From contig OX388341.1 in NCBI GenBank assembly GCA_947579665.1, positions 5,456,001 to 5,520,000 on the forward strand: 64,000 nucleotides of DNA, read 5' to 3'. Origin of the DNA: Sympetrum striolatum. Lineage: Eukaryota > Arthropoda > Insecta > Odonata > Libellulidae. The notes beneath the pieces are model-generated. The model saw nothing but the letters and a program-made list of their open reading frames with translations. It ran no database searches and was not told where the DNA came from. Shown one piece after another: positions 36,035 through 49,030 of this stretch; the first letter of the stretch is position 1, and each line of letters opens with the position of its first letter. Made by a program: the position numbers and the translations under genes.

Positions 36035-37156
36035 CGAGTAAAATGTAGCTTGCATACTGCAAGCAGATCGGCAATACTAATTTCATATCGGCATAATATC
36101 GGGACCGTCCTCAAAATCAAAAAAAAAGGATTGAAATTTTTCTTAAATTTCGCAGACAATTCATCGTCTGGCATCGAACCCGTATCTTTAGTGTTAGCTT
36201 CTCTGCAGAAAAAAAGAAGATCATCATCCCTAGCTATGTGTGAAAATTCAAGCAGAAATATTGACTGCAACTGCCTCAAAAGACGTTCTAATTTTCACGA
36301 ATGTAAAGTGCTCACTGGATTCGAACCAAGGACGATCTTGGAAATCTAAAACATGTTTCTGAAAGTTATTTATGATCTCTATCTATATGCCGAATTTCAA
36401 GTTTCTATATTATTGGGAAAGGTTTCAAAATAACTCCTAAAAATCGGATCAACTTCTGATTGCAGAGACACCTGGTGTCGAACCAAGGACACATTGATAG
36501 CCGTGAATGCCCAGTTTGATTTCTAAGGACTTGATCTACTAACATGCAAAGTTTGAAGTCCATAGCATGCCGGGAAGTGCCTAAATTTTGTTTCCGTTAT
36601 CTCCGTAAGAAATGCATTGAGGAATTTAAATGTCCCTCTGGGATCGAACCAAGGACCATCAGCGAATATGTAAAATTCGATTATGAAACACTATTATGGT
36701 ATCTAACCTCATACGGAATTTCAAGTTTCTATGCCATCGGAAAAGGGTCCTAAAAAAATCTTAAAAATCGCCACAATGCATTTTAAACGGCCGATTTTTG
36801 CCCCGACCTAGCATCGAACCAAGGATAATATTCGTGGATGTCTTAATGGTTTCCTTTAGATATGCACGGCATCTTGCGGTCCCTTGAATTTCAACTCTCT
36901 CCTTTTCCGGGAAGTCCCTCAATAAAATTTTCGAAAATCCCCGCCATGTATCCTTATGGGGAAAAACGCGACTTTGGGGCCTTCTGGAATCGAACCCATG
37001 ACACCGAGGTTCAAAGTCGGCTTTTTCCTGGAGGTTACACGTTATGGCAATAACGTCGTAAAAATTTCAAGTCGGTGGCACTTGTGAAACATGGTTAGAA
37101 TTTTGATCCCCTATATATATATAGGTATATCCGGAGAAACGTCTATATATCTATTA
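36035..37156 (-). mobile_element. Array unit 12 (-)
   Basis: CGAG at 36035-36038; complete; the far end carries spacer GGTATATCCGGAGAAACGTC. Confidence 0.75.
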
Positions 37157-38278
37157 CGAGTGCAATGTAGCTTGCATACTGCAAGCAGATCGGCAATATT
37201 ATTTTATTCCGGCATCATATCGAGACGGTCCTCAAAAGAAAAAAAAGGATTGAAAATATTCTTAAGATTCGCTTCAATTTCTGTCTTGCATCGAACCCGG
37301 GTCTTCCTGGTGAACTTACTAAGCGGGACAATAGAAGATCACTATATCTAACTATGTGTGAAAATTCAAGCAGAAATATTTGCTACAACTGCTTCAAACG
37401 ACGTTCTACTTTTCACGAATGTAAATGGCTCTCTGGATTCGAACCAAGGACGATCGTGGGAATCTAGAACATGTTCCTGAAATGTATCTATAATCTCTAT
37501 CTGTATGCTGAATTTCAAGTTTCTATATAATTGGGAAATGGTTCCAAAAAATTCTTAAAAATCGGATCATTTACTGATTGTAGAGACACCTGGTGGTGAA
37601 ACCAGGAAACAGTGGTAGCTGTGAATTCACAGTTTGATTAGTAATAACTTGATCTTATCTTATGCAAAGTTTCAAGTAGATATAATATCGGGAAGCACCT
37701 AAAATGTGTTTCCGTAATCTCCATAAGAAATGCGTTGAGGAATGTAAATGGCCCTCTGGGATCGAACCAAGGACAATAAGGGAAAATATAGAATTTGATT
37801 ATGAAATATAATTATGATATCTAACGCCATGCCGAATTTCAAGTTTCTATGCCATCGGAAAAGGCTCCAAAAAAAATCTTAAAAATCGCCGCAATGCATT
37901 TTAAACGGCCGATTTTTGCCCCGACCTAGCATCGAACCAAGGATAATATTTGTAGATGTCTTTGTGGTTCCCTTATGATATGCGCGGCATCTAGCGATCC
38001 CTCGAGTTTCAACTCTCTCCTTTTCCGGGAAGTGCCTCAAATAAATTTTCGAAAATCCCCGCCATGTAATCTTATGGGGAAAATCACGAATTTGGGGCCT
38101 TCTGGAATCGAACCCATGACACCGAGGTTCAAAGTCGGCTTTTTCCTGGAGGTTACACGTCATGGCCATAACGTGGTAAAAATTTCAAAGCAGTGGCACT
38201 TGTGGAACATGCTTAGAATTTTGATCCCCTATATATATATAGGTATATCCGGAGAAACGTCTATCTATCTATTAAATA
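37157..38278 (-). mobile_element. Array unit 13 (-)
   Basis: CGAG at 37157-37160; complete; the spacer at its 5' end is the same form as in unit 12. Confidence 0.75.
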
Positions 38279-39445
38279 CGAGTAAAATGTAGCTTGCATA
38301 CTGCAAGCAGATCGGCAACACTCATTTCATATCGGCAATACTTATTTCATATCGGCAATACTAATTTCATATCAGCATCATATTGGGACGGACATAAAAA
38401 AAATATAAAGGATTGAAAATATTCGTAAAATTCGCTGCAATATTATCGCCTGGCATCGAACCCGGTTCGTTCAGGTCATACCCTACTATGCAGCACAACA
38501 GAACAACACCATTTCTTACTATGTGTGAAAATTCAAGCAGAAATATTGGCTGCAACTGCCTCAAACGACGTCCTACTTTTCACATATATTCCTTAAGTGA
38601 GAAATTGTAATGTGCTCTGGCATCGAACCCAGGAATAGCATGGTCTTATATTAATTTTTTTCTTAAACCGAGTATTAATATACATCTTCTAGCTAAGCAA
38701 GAACTTCATATTATTTCGATAAATACATCTAAATAAATAATGAAAACCAACGCAATGTATTTTAAACGGGGGATATGATTACCCCCTGGCTTCGAACCCG
38801 GGTCTTTCTGGTAATACTTTCTATGCAGCACAATAGAAGATCACCACCTTTAACAATGTGTGAAATTTCAGGCAGAAGTATTGGCTTCAACTGCCTGAAA
38901 TGACGTCCTACTTTTCCCATGTATTCCTTATGAGAGAATTTTTAATGTGCCCCGGTATCGAACCCAGGAGTGGTACGGTCTTACCAAAAATTTTTTCCTA
39001 AAGGAATTCTTACCATACATCTTCTAGCCAAGCACGAACTTCCTTTCTTTTCGATAAGTGCATCAAAAAAAATAATGAAAAACTACTCCCATGTATTTTA
39101 AACGGCAGATTTTCGATTCGTCCTAGCATCGAACCCAGGATATTTTCTGTAAAATTCATTAATGCTATCGATAGATCCTAACCATGTTTATAGGCTCCTA
39201 GAGTTTCAATTCTCTACCTATACGGGAAGTATTTTTTAAAAATTCTGGAAAATCAAAGCAATGCATTTAAATGGAAAAAATCGGGACTTTGGGGCCCTCT
39301 GGAATCGAACCCATGGCATTGAGGTTCAAAATCGCAATTTTTCTGGTGGTTACACGTTATGGCCAATACGTCCTAAAATTTTCAAGTCAATGACGTTTGT
39401 GGTTTAGCCTGTGAATTAGTATCCTATCTATCTATCTATCTATAT
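38279..39445 (-). mobile_element. Array unit 14 (-), mosaic
   Basis: CGAG at 38279-38282. Just inside is a threefold repeat of a 21-bp piece (ATCGGCAATACTAATTTCAT type, 38,312-38,374). The middle (38,590-39,110) replaces normal monomers with a second module type containing CATCTTCTAGCTAAGC, also seen in units 21, 26 and 27. Confidence 0.7.
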
Positions 39446-39467
39446 GAATATATATTCATTCAAGGAT

Positions 39468-39505
<38 letters not shown>

Positions 39506-39545
39506 GGATAGATAGATAGGATACTAATTCACAGCCTAAACTAGA
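39425..39545. repeat. GATA/TATC microsatellite at a head-to-head junction
   Basis: TATCTATCTATCTATC on the left, then about eight GATA repeats on the right, bring together the 5' ends of units 14 (-) and 15 (+). GTATCC...GGATAC makes the junction palindromic. Confidence 0.85.
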
Positions 39546-40597
39546 AGCGTCATCGACTTGAAATTTTTACGACGTATTGGCCATAACGTATAACCTCCAG
39601 AAAAATTGCGATTTTTAACCTCAGTGTCATAGGTTCGATTCCAGAGGACCCCAAAGTCGCGATTTTCCCCATAAGAATACATGGCGGGGATTTTCGAAAA
39701 TTTTTTTGAGGCACTTTCCGGAATAGGAGAGAGTTGAAATTCGAGGGATCGCTAGAAGCCGTGCATATTCAACGAAAATCAAAAAGACATCGCCGAATAT
39801 GGTCCATGGTTCGATGCTAGGTCGGGGCAAAAATCGGCCGTTCAAAATGCATTGTGGCGAATTTGAAGATTTTTTTTGGATCCTTTCCCGATAACATGGA
39901 TATTCGAAACTCGGCACGTGGATAGATATCATGAATATACCTTATAATCAAATTTTACATGTTCGCTGATGGTCCTTGGTTCTATCCCAGAGGGCCATTT
40001 GCACTTCTCAATGCATTCCTTACGGAGATAACGGAAACAAAATTTAGGTACTTCCCGGCATGCTATCAACTTTAAACTTTGCAAGATACAAGAAAAAGTC
40101 TTAAAAAAAACAAACTTTGCATTCACAGATTACAATATGTCCTGTGTTCGACACCAAGTGTCTCTGCAATCAGAAGTTAATCCGATTTTTAGTAATGATT
40201 TGGAAACCTTTACCAATAATATAGAAATTTGAAATTTGGCATATAGATAGAGATAATAAATAACTTTCAGAAACATCTTTTAGATTTCCAAGATTGTCCT
40301 TGGTTCGAATCCAGAGAGCCATTTACATTCGTGATAATTAGAACGTCTTTTGAGGCAGTTGTAGCCAATATTTCTGCTTGAATTTTCACACATGGTTAGA
40401 GATGATGATCTTCTATTGTGCTGCATAGTTAGTTCACCGGTAAGACCCGGGTTCGATGCCAGACGATGAAATTTTAGCGAATTTTAAGAAAAATTTCAAT
40501 CCTTTTTCTTTTTTATTTTGAGGAGCGTTCCGATATGATGCCGATAGGAAATTAGTATTGCCGATCTGCTTGCAGTATGCAAGCTACATTTTACTCG
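39530..40597 (+). mobile_element. Array unit 15 (+)
   Basis: It starts GATACTAATTCACAGCC and switches near 39,650 to the TCGCGATTTTCCCC subtype, suggesting recombination between subtypes. CTCG at 40594-40597. Confidence 0.75.
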
Positions 40598-41780
40598 TAT
40601 ATAATAGATATATAGATGCTTCTCCGGATTCATTCATATCTATTATATATAGATGCTTCTCCGGATTCATTCATGTATCCATATATATATATATATATAT
40701 AGAGAGAGGATACAAACTCACAGCCTAAACCACAAGAGTGATTGAGTTGAAATTTTTACGACATATTGGCCATAACGTGTAACCTCCAGAAAAATTGCGA
40801 TTTTGAACCTCAGTGTCATGGGTTCGATTCCAGAGGGCCCCAAAGTCCCGATTTTTCCCGTTTAAATGTATTGCTTTGATTTTCGGGAATTAAAAAAAAA
40901 TACTTCCCGGATAGGTAGAGAATCAAAACTCAAGGAGCTTACATATATGGTCATGATCTATCGAAAACATAAATGAGTTTTCTGAAAATATCCTGGGTTT
41001 GATGCTAGGTCGGGGTAAAAATCGGCCGTTTAAAATGCATTGTGGCGATTTTTAAGATTTTTTTTGGACCTTTTCCCGATGGCATGGAAACTTGAAACTC
41101 GGCATGGAGTTGTAGATCATAAATATATTTAATAATTAAATTTTACATATTCGCTGATGGTCCTTGGTTCGATCCCAGAGGGCCATTTGCACTCCTCAGT
41201 GCATTTCTTATGGGGATAACGGAAACACATTTTAGGTACTTCCCGGTATGATATCGACTTCAAACTTTGTATGAAATTAGATCAAGTCCTAGCAAGTAAT
41301 TTTGTGCATTTACAGCTTCCAATATGTCCAGGGTTCGACACCAGGCGTCTCTACAATCAGTAAATTATCCGATTTTTAAGAATTATTTTAAATCCCTTCC
41401 AAATAATATAAAAACATGAAATTAGGCATATAGAGAGAGAACGAAGATGCATTTCAAGAACATATTTTATATTTCCTAGATCGTCCTTGGTTCGAATCCA
41501 GAGAGCTATCAACATTCGTGAAAAGTAGGTCTTCCTTTGAGGCAGTTGCAGCCAATATTTCTACTTGAATTTTCACACGTATTTAGAGAAGATGATCTTC
41601 TGATGTGCTGCATAGAAATTTCACCAAAAATACCCGGGTTCGATGCCAGACGATTAAATTGAAGCGAATTTTAAGAATATTTTTTTTTCCTTTTTTTCCT
41701 TTCCGGGACGTCCCGATATAATGCCGTTATGAAATTAGTGATGTCGATCTGCTTGCAGTATGCAAGCAACATTTTACTCG
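40598..41780 (+). mobile_element. Array unit 16 (+)
   Basis: Two consecutive spacer modules (GATGCTTCTCCGGATTCATT) precede the body; CTCG at 41777-41780. Confidence 0.75.
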
Positions 41781-42903
41781 TATCTATTATATATAGACGT
41801 TTCTCCGGATATACCTATATATATATAGGGGATCAAAATTCTAACCATGTTCCACAAGCGCCACTGCTTTGAAATTTTTACCACGTTATGGCCATGACGT
41901 GTAACCTCCAGGAAAAAGCCAACTTTGAACCTCGGTGTCAGGGGTTCGATTCCAGAAGGCCCCAAAGTCGCGATTTTCCCCATAAGGATACATGGCGGGG
42001 ATTTTCGAAAATTTTTTTGAGGCACTTCCCGGAAAAGGAGGGATTTTAAATTCAAGGGATCGCTAGATGCCGCGCATATCTAAAGGAAACCATAAAGACA
42101 TCTACGAATATTATCCTTGGTTCGATGCTAGGTCGGGGCAAAAATCGGCCGTTTAAAATGCATTGCGGCGATTTTGAAGATTTTTTTTGGACCCTTTTCC
42201 GATGGCATAGAAACTTGAAATTCGGTATGAGGTTAGATACCATAAAAATATATCATAATCAAATTTTATATATTCGCTGATGGTCCTTGGTTCGATCCCA
42301 GAGGGACATTTAAATTCCTCAATGCATTTCTTACGGAGATAACGGAAACAAATTTTAGGTACTTCCCGGCATGATATCGATTTCAAACTTTGCATATAGA
42401 AAGATCAAGTCCATACAAATCAAACAGTGCATTCACAGCTATCAATGTGTCCTGGGTTCGACACCAGGTGTCTCTGCAATCAGAAGTTGATCCGATTTTT
42501 AGGAATTATTTTGAAACCTTTACCAATAATATAGAAACTTGAAATTCGGCATATTGATTGAGATCATTAATAACTTTCAGAAACATTTTTTAAATTTCCA
42601 AGATCGTCCTTGGTTCGAGTCCCGAGAGCCATTTACATTCGTGAACATTAGAGCGTCTTTTGAGGCAGTTGTAACCAATATTTCAGCTTGAATTTTCACA
42701 TATAGTTAGAGATGGTGATCTTCTATTTTGTTTCATAGTAGGTTTACCAGTAAGACCCGGGTTCGATGCCAGACGATGAAATTTCAGCGAATTTTAAGAA
42801 AAAATTAAATCCTTTTTTTCCTTTCCGGGACCGTCCCGATGTGATGCCGATATGAAATTGGTATTGCCGATCTGCTTGCAGTATGCAAGCAACATTTTAC
42901 TCG
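41781..42903 (+). mobile_element. Array unit 17 (+)
   Basis: Spacer of the GACGTTTCTCCGGATATACC form, body subtype GGGGATCAAAATTC; CTCG at 42900-42903. Confidence 0.75.
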
Positions 42904-44060
42904 TATCATATATTCATATATATCTATTACATATAGATGCTTCTCCGGATTCATTCATATATTCATATAGATAGATAGATAGATAGGATACTAATTCACA
43001 GCCTAAACCACAAGCGTCATTGACTTGAAATTTTTACAACGTATTGGCCATAACATATAACCACCAGAAAAATTGCGATTTTGATCCTCAGTGTCATGGC
43101 TTCGATTCCAGAGGGCCCCAAAGTCGCGATTTTCCCCATAAGAATACATGGCGGGGTTTTTCGTAAATTTTTTTGAGGCACTTCCCGGAAAAGGAGAGAG
43201 TTGAATTTCGAGGTATCGCTAGAAGCCGTGCATATCCAACGAAAATGAAAAAGACATCGCCGAACATGGTCCATGGTTCGATGCAAGGTCGGGGCAAAAA
43301 TCGGCCGTTTAAAATGCATTGCGGCGATTCTGAAGATTTTTTTTGGATCCTTTCCAAATAACATGGATAGTTGAAACTCGGCACGACGATAGATATCATG
43401 AATATACTTTATAATCAAATTTTACATGTTCGCTGATGGTCCTTGGTTCGATTCCAGAGGGCCATTTGCACTTCTCAATGCATTTCTTACAGAGATAACG
43501 GAAACAAAATTTAGGTACTTCCCGGCATGCTATCGACTTTAAACCTTGCATGATAGTAGAGCATGTCTTTATAAATCAAAATGTGCATTCACAGCTTACT
43601 ATATTTCCTGGGTTCGACACCAGGTGTCTCTGCAATCAGAAGTTGATCCTATTTTTAGGAATTATTTAGAAACCTTTCCCAATAATATAGAAACTTGTAA
43701 TTCGGCAAATAGATAGAGATCATATAAAAACTTTCAGAAACATGTTTTAGATTTCCATGATCGTCCTTGGTTCGAAATCAGAGAGCACTTTACATTCGTG
43801 AAAATTAAAACGTCGTTTGTGGCAGTTGTAGCAAATATTTCTGCTTGAATTTTCACACATAGCTAGAGATAGTGATCTTCTATTGTGTCGCTTAGTGAGT
43901 TTACGAGGAAGACCCGGGTTCGATGCCAGACGATGAAATTTCAGCGAATTTTAAGAAAAATTTCAATCCTTTTTTTTTCTTAGGAGGACCGTCCCGATAT
44001 GATGCCGATATGAAATAAGTATTGCCGATCTGCTTGCAGTATGCAAGCTACATTTAGTTG
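42904..44060 (+). mobile_element. Array unit 18 (+), altered end
   Basis: Complete body. The hairpin is intact but the terminal bases read CATTTAGTTG instead of CATTTTACTCG. Confidence 0.72.
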
Positions 44061-45237
44061 TATATCTATTATATATAGATGCTTCTCCGGATTCATTCAT
44101 ATCTATTATATATAGATGCTTCTCCGGATTCATTCATATATATAGCTATATAGCTATATAGATAGGATACAAATTCACTGGCTAAACCACAAGCGTCATT
44201 GACTTGAAATTTTTATGAAATATTGGCCATAACGTATAACCCCCAGGAAAAAAGCGACTTTGATCCTCAGTGTCATAGGTTCGATTCCAGAGGGCCCCAA
44301 AGTCCCGATTTTTCCCGTTAAAATGCATTGCTTCGATTTTCGGGAATGAAAAAAAAATACTTTCCGGATAGGTAGAGAATCAAAACTCAATGAGCCTATA
44401 TATATGGTCATGATCTATCGAAAACATAAATGAGTTTTACGGAAAATATCCTGGGTTCGATGCTAGGTTGAGGCAAAAATCGGCCGTTTAAAATGCATTG
44501 TGGCGATTTTTAAGATTTTTTTTGGACCCCTTCCCGATGGCATGGATACTTGAAACTCGGCACGTGGATAGATATCATGAATATATTTCATAATCGATTT
44601 TTATGTTTTCCCTGATGGTCCTTGGTTCGATCCCAGAAGGCCATTTAGATTCCACAATGCATTTCTTACGGAGATATCGGAAACAAGTTTTAGGTACTTC
44701 CCGGCATGATATCAACTTCAAACTTTGAATAAAATAAAATCAGGTCCTCACAAATCAACCTGTGCATTCACAGTTACTAATGTGTCCTGGGTTCGACACC
44801 AGACGTCTCTACAATCAGTAGTTGATCCGAAATTTATGAATTATTTGGAACCCTTTCCCAATGATATAGAAACGTGAGATTTGGCATATAGATATAAATC
44901 ATAGATATATTTCGAATGCATGTTTCAGATTTCCAAGATCGTCCTTGGTTCGAATCCAGAGAGCCATTTACGTTCGGGAAAAGTAGGACGTCGTTTCAGA
45001 CAGTTGCAGCCAATATTTCTGCTTGAATTTTCACACATAGTTAGAGATGGTGATCTTTTATTGTGCTGCATAGTAGGTTCACCCGTAAGACCCGGGTTCG
45101 ATGCCTGACGATGAATTTCAGCGAATTTTAAGAAAAATTTCAATCCTTTTATTTTTTTTGCAGACCGTCCCCATATAATGCCGTTATGAAAGTAAGGTTG
45201 TTGATCTGCTTGCAGTATGCAAGCTACATTTTACTCG
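44061..45237 (+). mobile_element. Array unit 19 (+), reference copy
   Basis: This copy shows the anatomy clearly. GGTTCGANNCC motifs start at 44278, 44454, 44624, 44790, 44947 and 45095, spaced 176, 170, 166, 157 and 148 bases. Those at 44278 (GGTTCGATTCC) and 44947 (GGTTCGAATCC) match the pol III B-box consensus exactly. The hairpin lies at 45208-45224, the nine-base spacer at 45225-45233, CTCG at 45234-45237 and T at 45238. Confidence 0.8.
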
Positions 45238-46345
45238 TATATAGATAGGTATATAGATAGGTATATAGATAGATAGGATACAAATTCACAGCCTAAACCA
45301 CAAGCGTGATTGATTTCAAATTTTTACTGCGTATTGGCCATAACAATTAACCGCCAGAAAAATTGTGATTTTGATCCTCAGTGTCATGGGTTCGATTCCA
45401 GAGGGCCCCAAAGTCCCGATTTTTCCCGTTTAAATGCATTACTTAGATTTTCGGGAATTTTTAAAAAATACTTCCCGATTAGGTAGAGGATCGGAACTCT
45501 AGGAGCCTTTATATATGGTCATTATCTATCGTAAATATAAATGAGTTTTACGGAAAATAACCTGGGTTCGATGCTTGGTCAAGGCAAAAATCGGCCGTTT
45601 AAAATGCATTGTGGCGATTTTTAAGATTTTTTTTTCGACCCTTTCCCGATGGCATCGAAACTTGAAATTCGGCATTGAGTTGTAGATCATAAATATATTT
45701 CCTAATCAAATTTTACATATTCACTGATGGTCCTTGGTTCGATCCCAGAGAGCCATTTACATTCCTAAATGCATTTCTTATGGAGATAACAGAATTAGGT
45801 TTTAGGTTCTTCCCGGCATGATATCGACTTCAAACTTTGTATGAAATAAGATTAAGTCCTAATAAATCATAATAAGCATTCACAATTACCAATATTTCCT
45901 GGGTTCGACTCCAGGCGTCTCTACAATCAGTAAATTATCCGATTTTTAAGAATTAATTTGAACCCCTTCCCAATAATATTAAAACATGAAATTAGTCATA
46001 TAGATAGAGAACATAGCTACATTTCAAAATCATGTTTTAGATTCCCTAAATAGTCCTTGGTTCGATTCCATATAGCCATCTACCTTCGTGAAAAGTAGGA
46101 CGTTGTTTCATGCAGTTGCAGTCAATAATTCTGCTTTAATTTTCACACATAGTTAGAGATGGTAATCTTCTGTTGTGCTGCATTGTAGGTTCACCAGTAA
46201 GATCCGGGTTCGATGCCAGACGATGAAATTTCAGCGAATTTTAAGAAAAATTTCAATCCTATTTTTTTAGGACAGTCCCGATTTGATGCCGATATGAAAT
46301 AAGTATTGCCGATCTGCTTGCAGTATGCAAGCTACATTTTACTCG
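45238..46345 (+). mobile_element. Array unit 20 (+)
   Basis: It follows unit 19 with only TATAGATAGG microsatellite between. CTCG at 46342-46345. Confidence 0.75.
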
Positions 46346-47509
46346 TATATATATATGGATACATGAATGAATCCGGAGAAGCATCTATATATAATAGATA
46401 TAGTTAGGATACTAATTCACAGGCTAAACTACAAGCGTCATTGCCTTGAAATTTTTATGACGTATTGGCCATAACGTGAAACTCCCAGGAAAAAAGCGAC
46501 TTTGATCCTCAGTGTCATAGGTTCGATTCCAGAGGGGCCCAAAGTCCCGATTTTTCCCGTTTAAATGCATTACCGTGATTTTCGGGAATAAAAAAAAAAT
46601 ACTTTCCGGATAGGTAGAGAAATAAAACTCAAGGAGCCTATATTTATGGTCATGATCTATCGAAAACAGTAATGACTTTTACGAAAAACTATCTGGGTTC
46701 GATGCTAGGACGATGCAAAAATCGGCCGTTTAAAATACATTGTGGTAGTTTTTCATTATTTTTCTTCATACACTTATCGAAATGATAGGAAGTTCTCGCT
46801 TATATGGAAGATGTATCATGAGCATTGGTTTTTGAAAAAAAATTACATAAGACCGTACTGCTCCTGGGTTCGATGCCGGGGCACATTAAAATTTCTCTCA
46901 TAAGGAATACATGGGAAAAGTAGGATACCGTTTGGAGCAGTTTCAGTTAATATTTCTACCTGAATTTTCATACATAGTTAGAGATGGTGATATTCTGTTG
47001 TACTGCATAGGAAATATTACCAGAAAGACCCGGGTTCGATGCCGGGCGGTAAATATATCTGCCATATAAAACACATTAGGGATGTATATCATAATTTTTT
47101 TATGCACTTATGGAAATAATAGGAACTTCTTCCTTTGCAAGAAGATGAATATTAAAACATGGTTATAGAAAAAAAAATTATTTAAGACCATGGTTTTTCT
47201 GGGTTCGATGCCAGAGCACATAACAATTTCTCACATAAGGAATATAAGGGAAAAGTTGGACGTCGTTTGAGGCAGCTGCAGCTAATATTTCTACTTGAAT
47301 TTTCACTCATATTTAGAGATGGTGATCTTCTCTTGTTGTACATAGAAGGTTCACCAGGAAGACACGGGTTCGATGCCTGACGATTAAATTGTAGCAAATT
47401 ATAAGAATATTTTCAATCCTTTTTTTCATTTGGGAACCGTCCCAATATGATGCCGATATGAAGTTAGTGTTCTCAATCTGCTTGCAGTATGCAAGCTACA
47501 TTTTACTTG
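46346..47509 (+). mobile_element. Array unit 21 (+), mosaic, CTTG end
   Basis: The centre (46,730-47,260) uses the alternative modules with ATAGGAAGTTCTCGC and CACATTAAAATTTCTC. It ends CTTG at 47506-47509. A spacer at 47,510-47,556 leads into the opposite orientation. Confidence 0.72.
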
Positions 47510-47556
47510 TATATATCTATTATATATAGATGCTTCTCCGGATTCATTCATGTATA

Positions 47557-48644
47557 CGAGTAAAATGTAGCTTGCATACTGCAAGCAGATTGACAACACT
47601 AATTTCATGTCGGCATCATATCGGGACGGTCCCGGAAAGGAAAAAAAGGATTGAAAATATTCTTAAAATTCGCTTCAATTTAATCGTCTGGCATCGAACC
47701 CGGGTCTTTTTGGTGAATTTTCTATGCAGCACATCAGAAGATCATCTTCTCTAAATACGTCTGAAAATTCAAGCAGAAATATTGGCTGCAACTGCCTCAA
47801 ACGAAGACCTACTTTTCACGAATGTTAATAGCTCTCTGGAATCGAACCCAGGGCGATCTAGGAAATATAAAATAAGTTTTCAAATGTATCTATAAGTTCT
47901 ATATATATGCCGAATTTCAAGTTTTAATATTATTGGGAAGGGGTTCAAAATAATTCTTAAAAATCGGATCAGTGACTGATTGTAGAGACGCCTGGTGTCG
48001 AACCCTGGAAGTATTGTTAGCTGTAAATGCTCAGGTAGATTTGTAAAGACTTGTTCTTGTATCTTACAAAGTTTGAAGTCGATAGCTTGCCGGGAAGTAC
48101 CTAAATTTTGTTTCCGTTATCTCCGTAAGAAATGCATTGAGAAATGTAAATGGCTCCCTGGGATCGAACCAAGGACCATCAGCGAATACGTAAAATTTGA
48201 TTATGAAGTATATTTATAATCTCCAACTCCATGCCGAATTTCAAGTTTCCATGCCATCGGGAATAGGTCCAAAAAAAATCTTAAAAATCGCCACAATACA
48301 TTTTAAACGGCCGATTTTTGCCCCGACCTAGCGTCGAACCCAGGATATTTTCCGAAAAACTCATTTATGTTTTCGATAGATCATGATCATATATAAAGGC
48401 TCCTAGATTTTCGATTCTCTACCTATCCCGGAAGTATTTTTTTTTAATTCCCGAAAATCAAAGCAATGCATTTAAACGGGAAAAATCGGGACTTTGGGGC
48501 CCTCTGGAATCGAACCCATGACACTGAGGTGCAAAATCGCAATTTTCTGGCGGTTACACTCTATGGCCAATATGTCGTAAAAATTTCAAGTCAATGACGC
48601 TTGTGGTTTGGCCTGTGAGTTTGTATCCTCTCTATATATATATA
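47557..48644 (-). mobile_element. Array unit 22 (-)
   Basis: CGAG at 47557-47560; complete. Its 5' end abuts the CTAG terminus of the duplicated Helitron-like fragment. Confidence 0.75.
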
Positions 48645-49030
48645 CTAGTAAATGGGTGCTTGCATAATGCAAGCAAAGAAAATTATCAATTGATACTACC
48701 CTGAATTATGGGTCTATATGTTACATTTATGTTTCTCTTTATGTATACCACTGTCTATCGTATACATAATTTTCAAATGTGAGATCGAGATTCATCAAAT
48801 AATATAATAATTCTTTCGAAAGCTTTTCAAGTTTAATTGATAAGGGAGTTTGGAGTTGAGACCTTAAGGCTGGGTGGCCACCAAATGCCAAGCGAAGGTA
48901 AGTTGAGCGAAGTTATGCCAAGCGGACTACGCTTTCACAATAGAATCTATACTTTTCAATTCAGCTGTGCCCACGGGATACGAAGCGGAGTTGAGCTTAG
49001 AATTGTGACGTCACTCTGCTTCGCAAGGCA
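48645..49030 (-). mobile_element. 386-bp copy of the second Helitron-like terminus
   Basis: From CTAG (48645-48648) to GCTTCGCAAGGCA it repeats 22,920-23,305 with no difference that I could find. It includes the TTAA and the first 163 bases of the transposon nested in the first copy, then breaks off and plus-strand array sequence resumes at TTTTGAAG. It is far more similar than any two array units, so it is a recent duplication, conversion or an assembly join. Confidence 0.85.

Noticed and set aside
44278..45105. Functional tRNA genes at the GGTTCGANNCC motifs
   Set aside because: No A box, acceptor stem or anticodon arm is found at the right distance; only the T-arm-like core is present.
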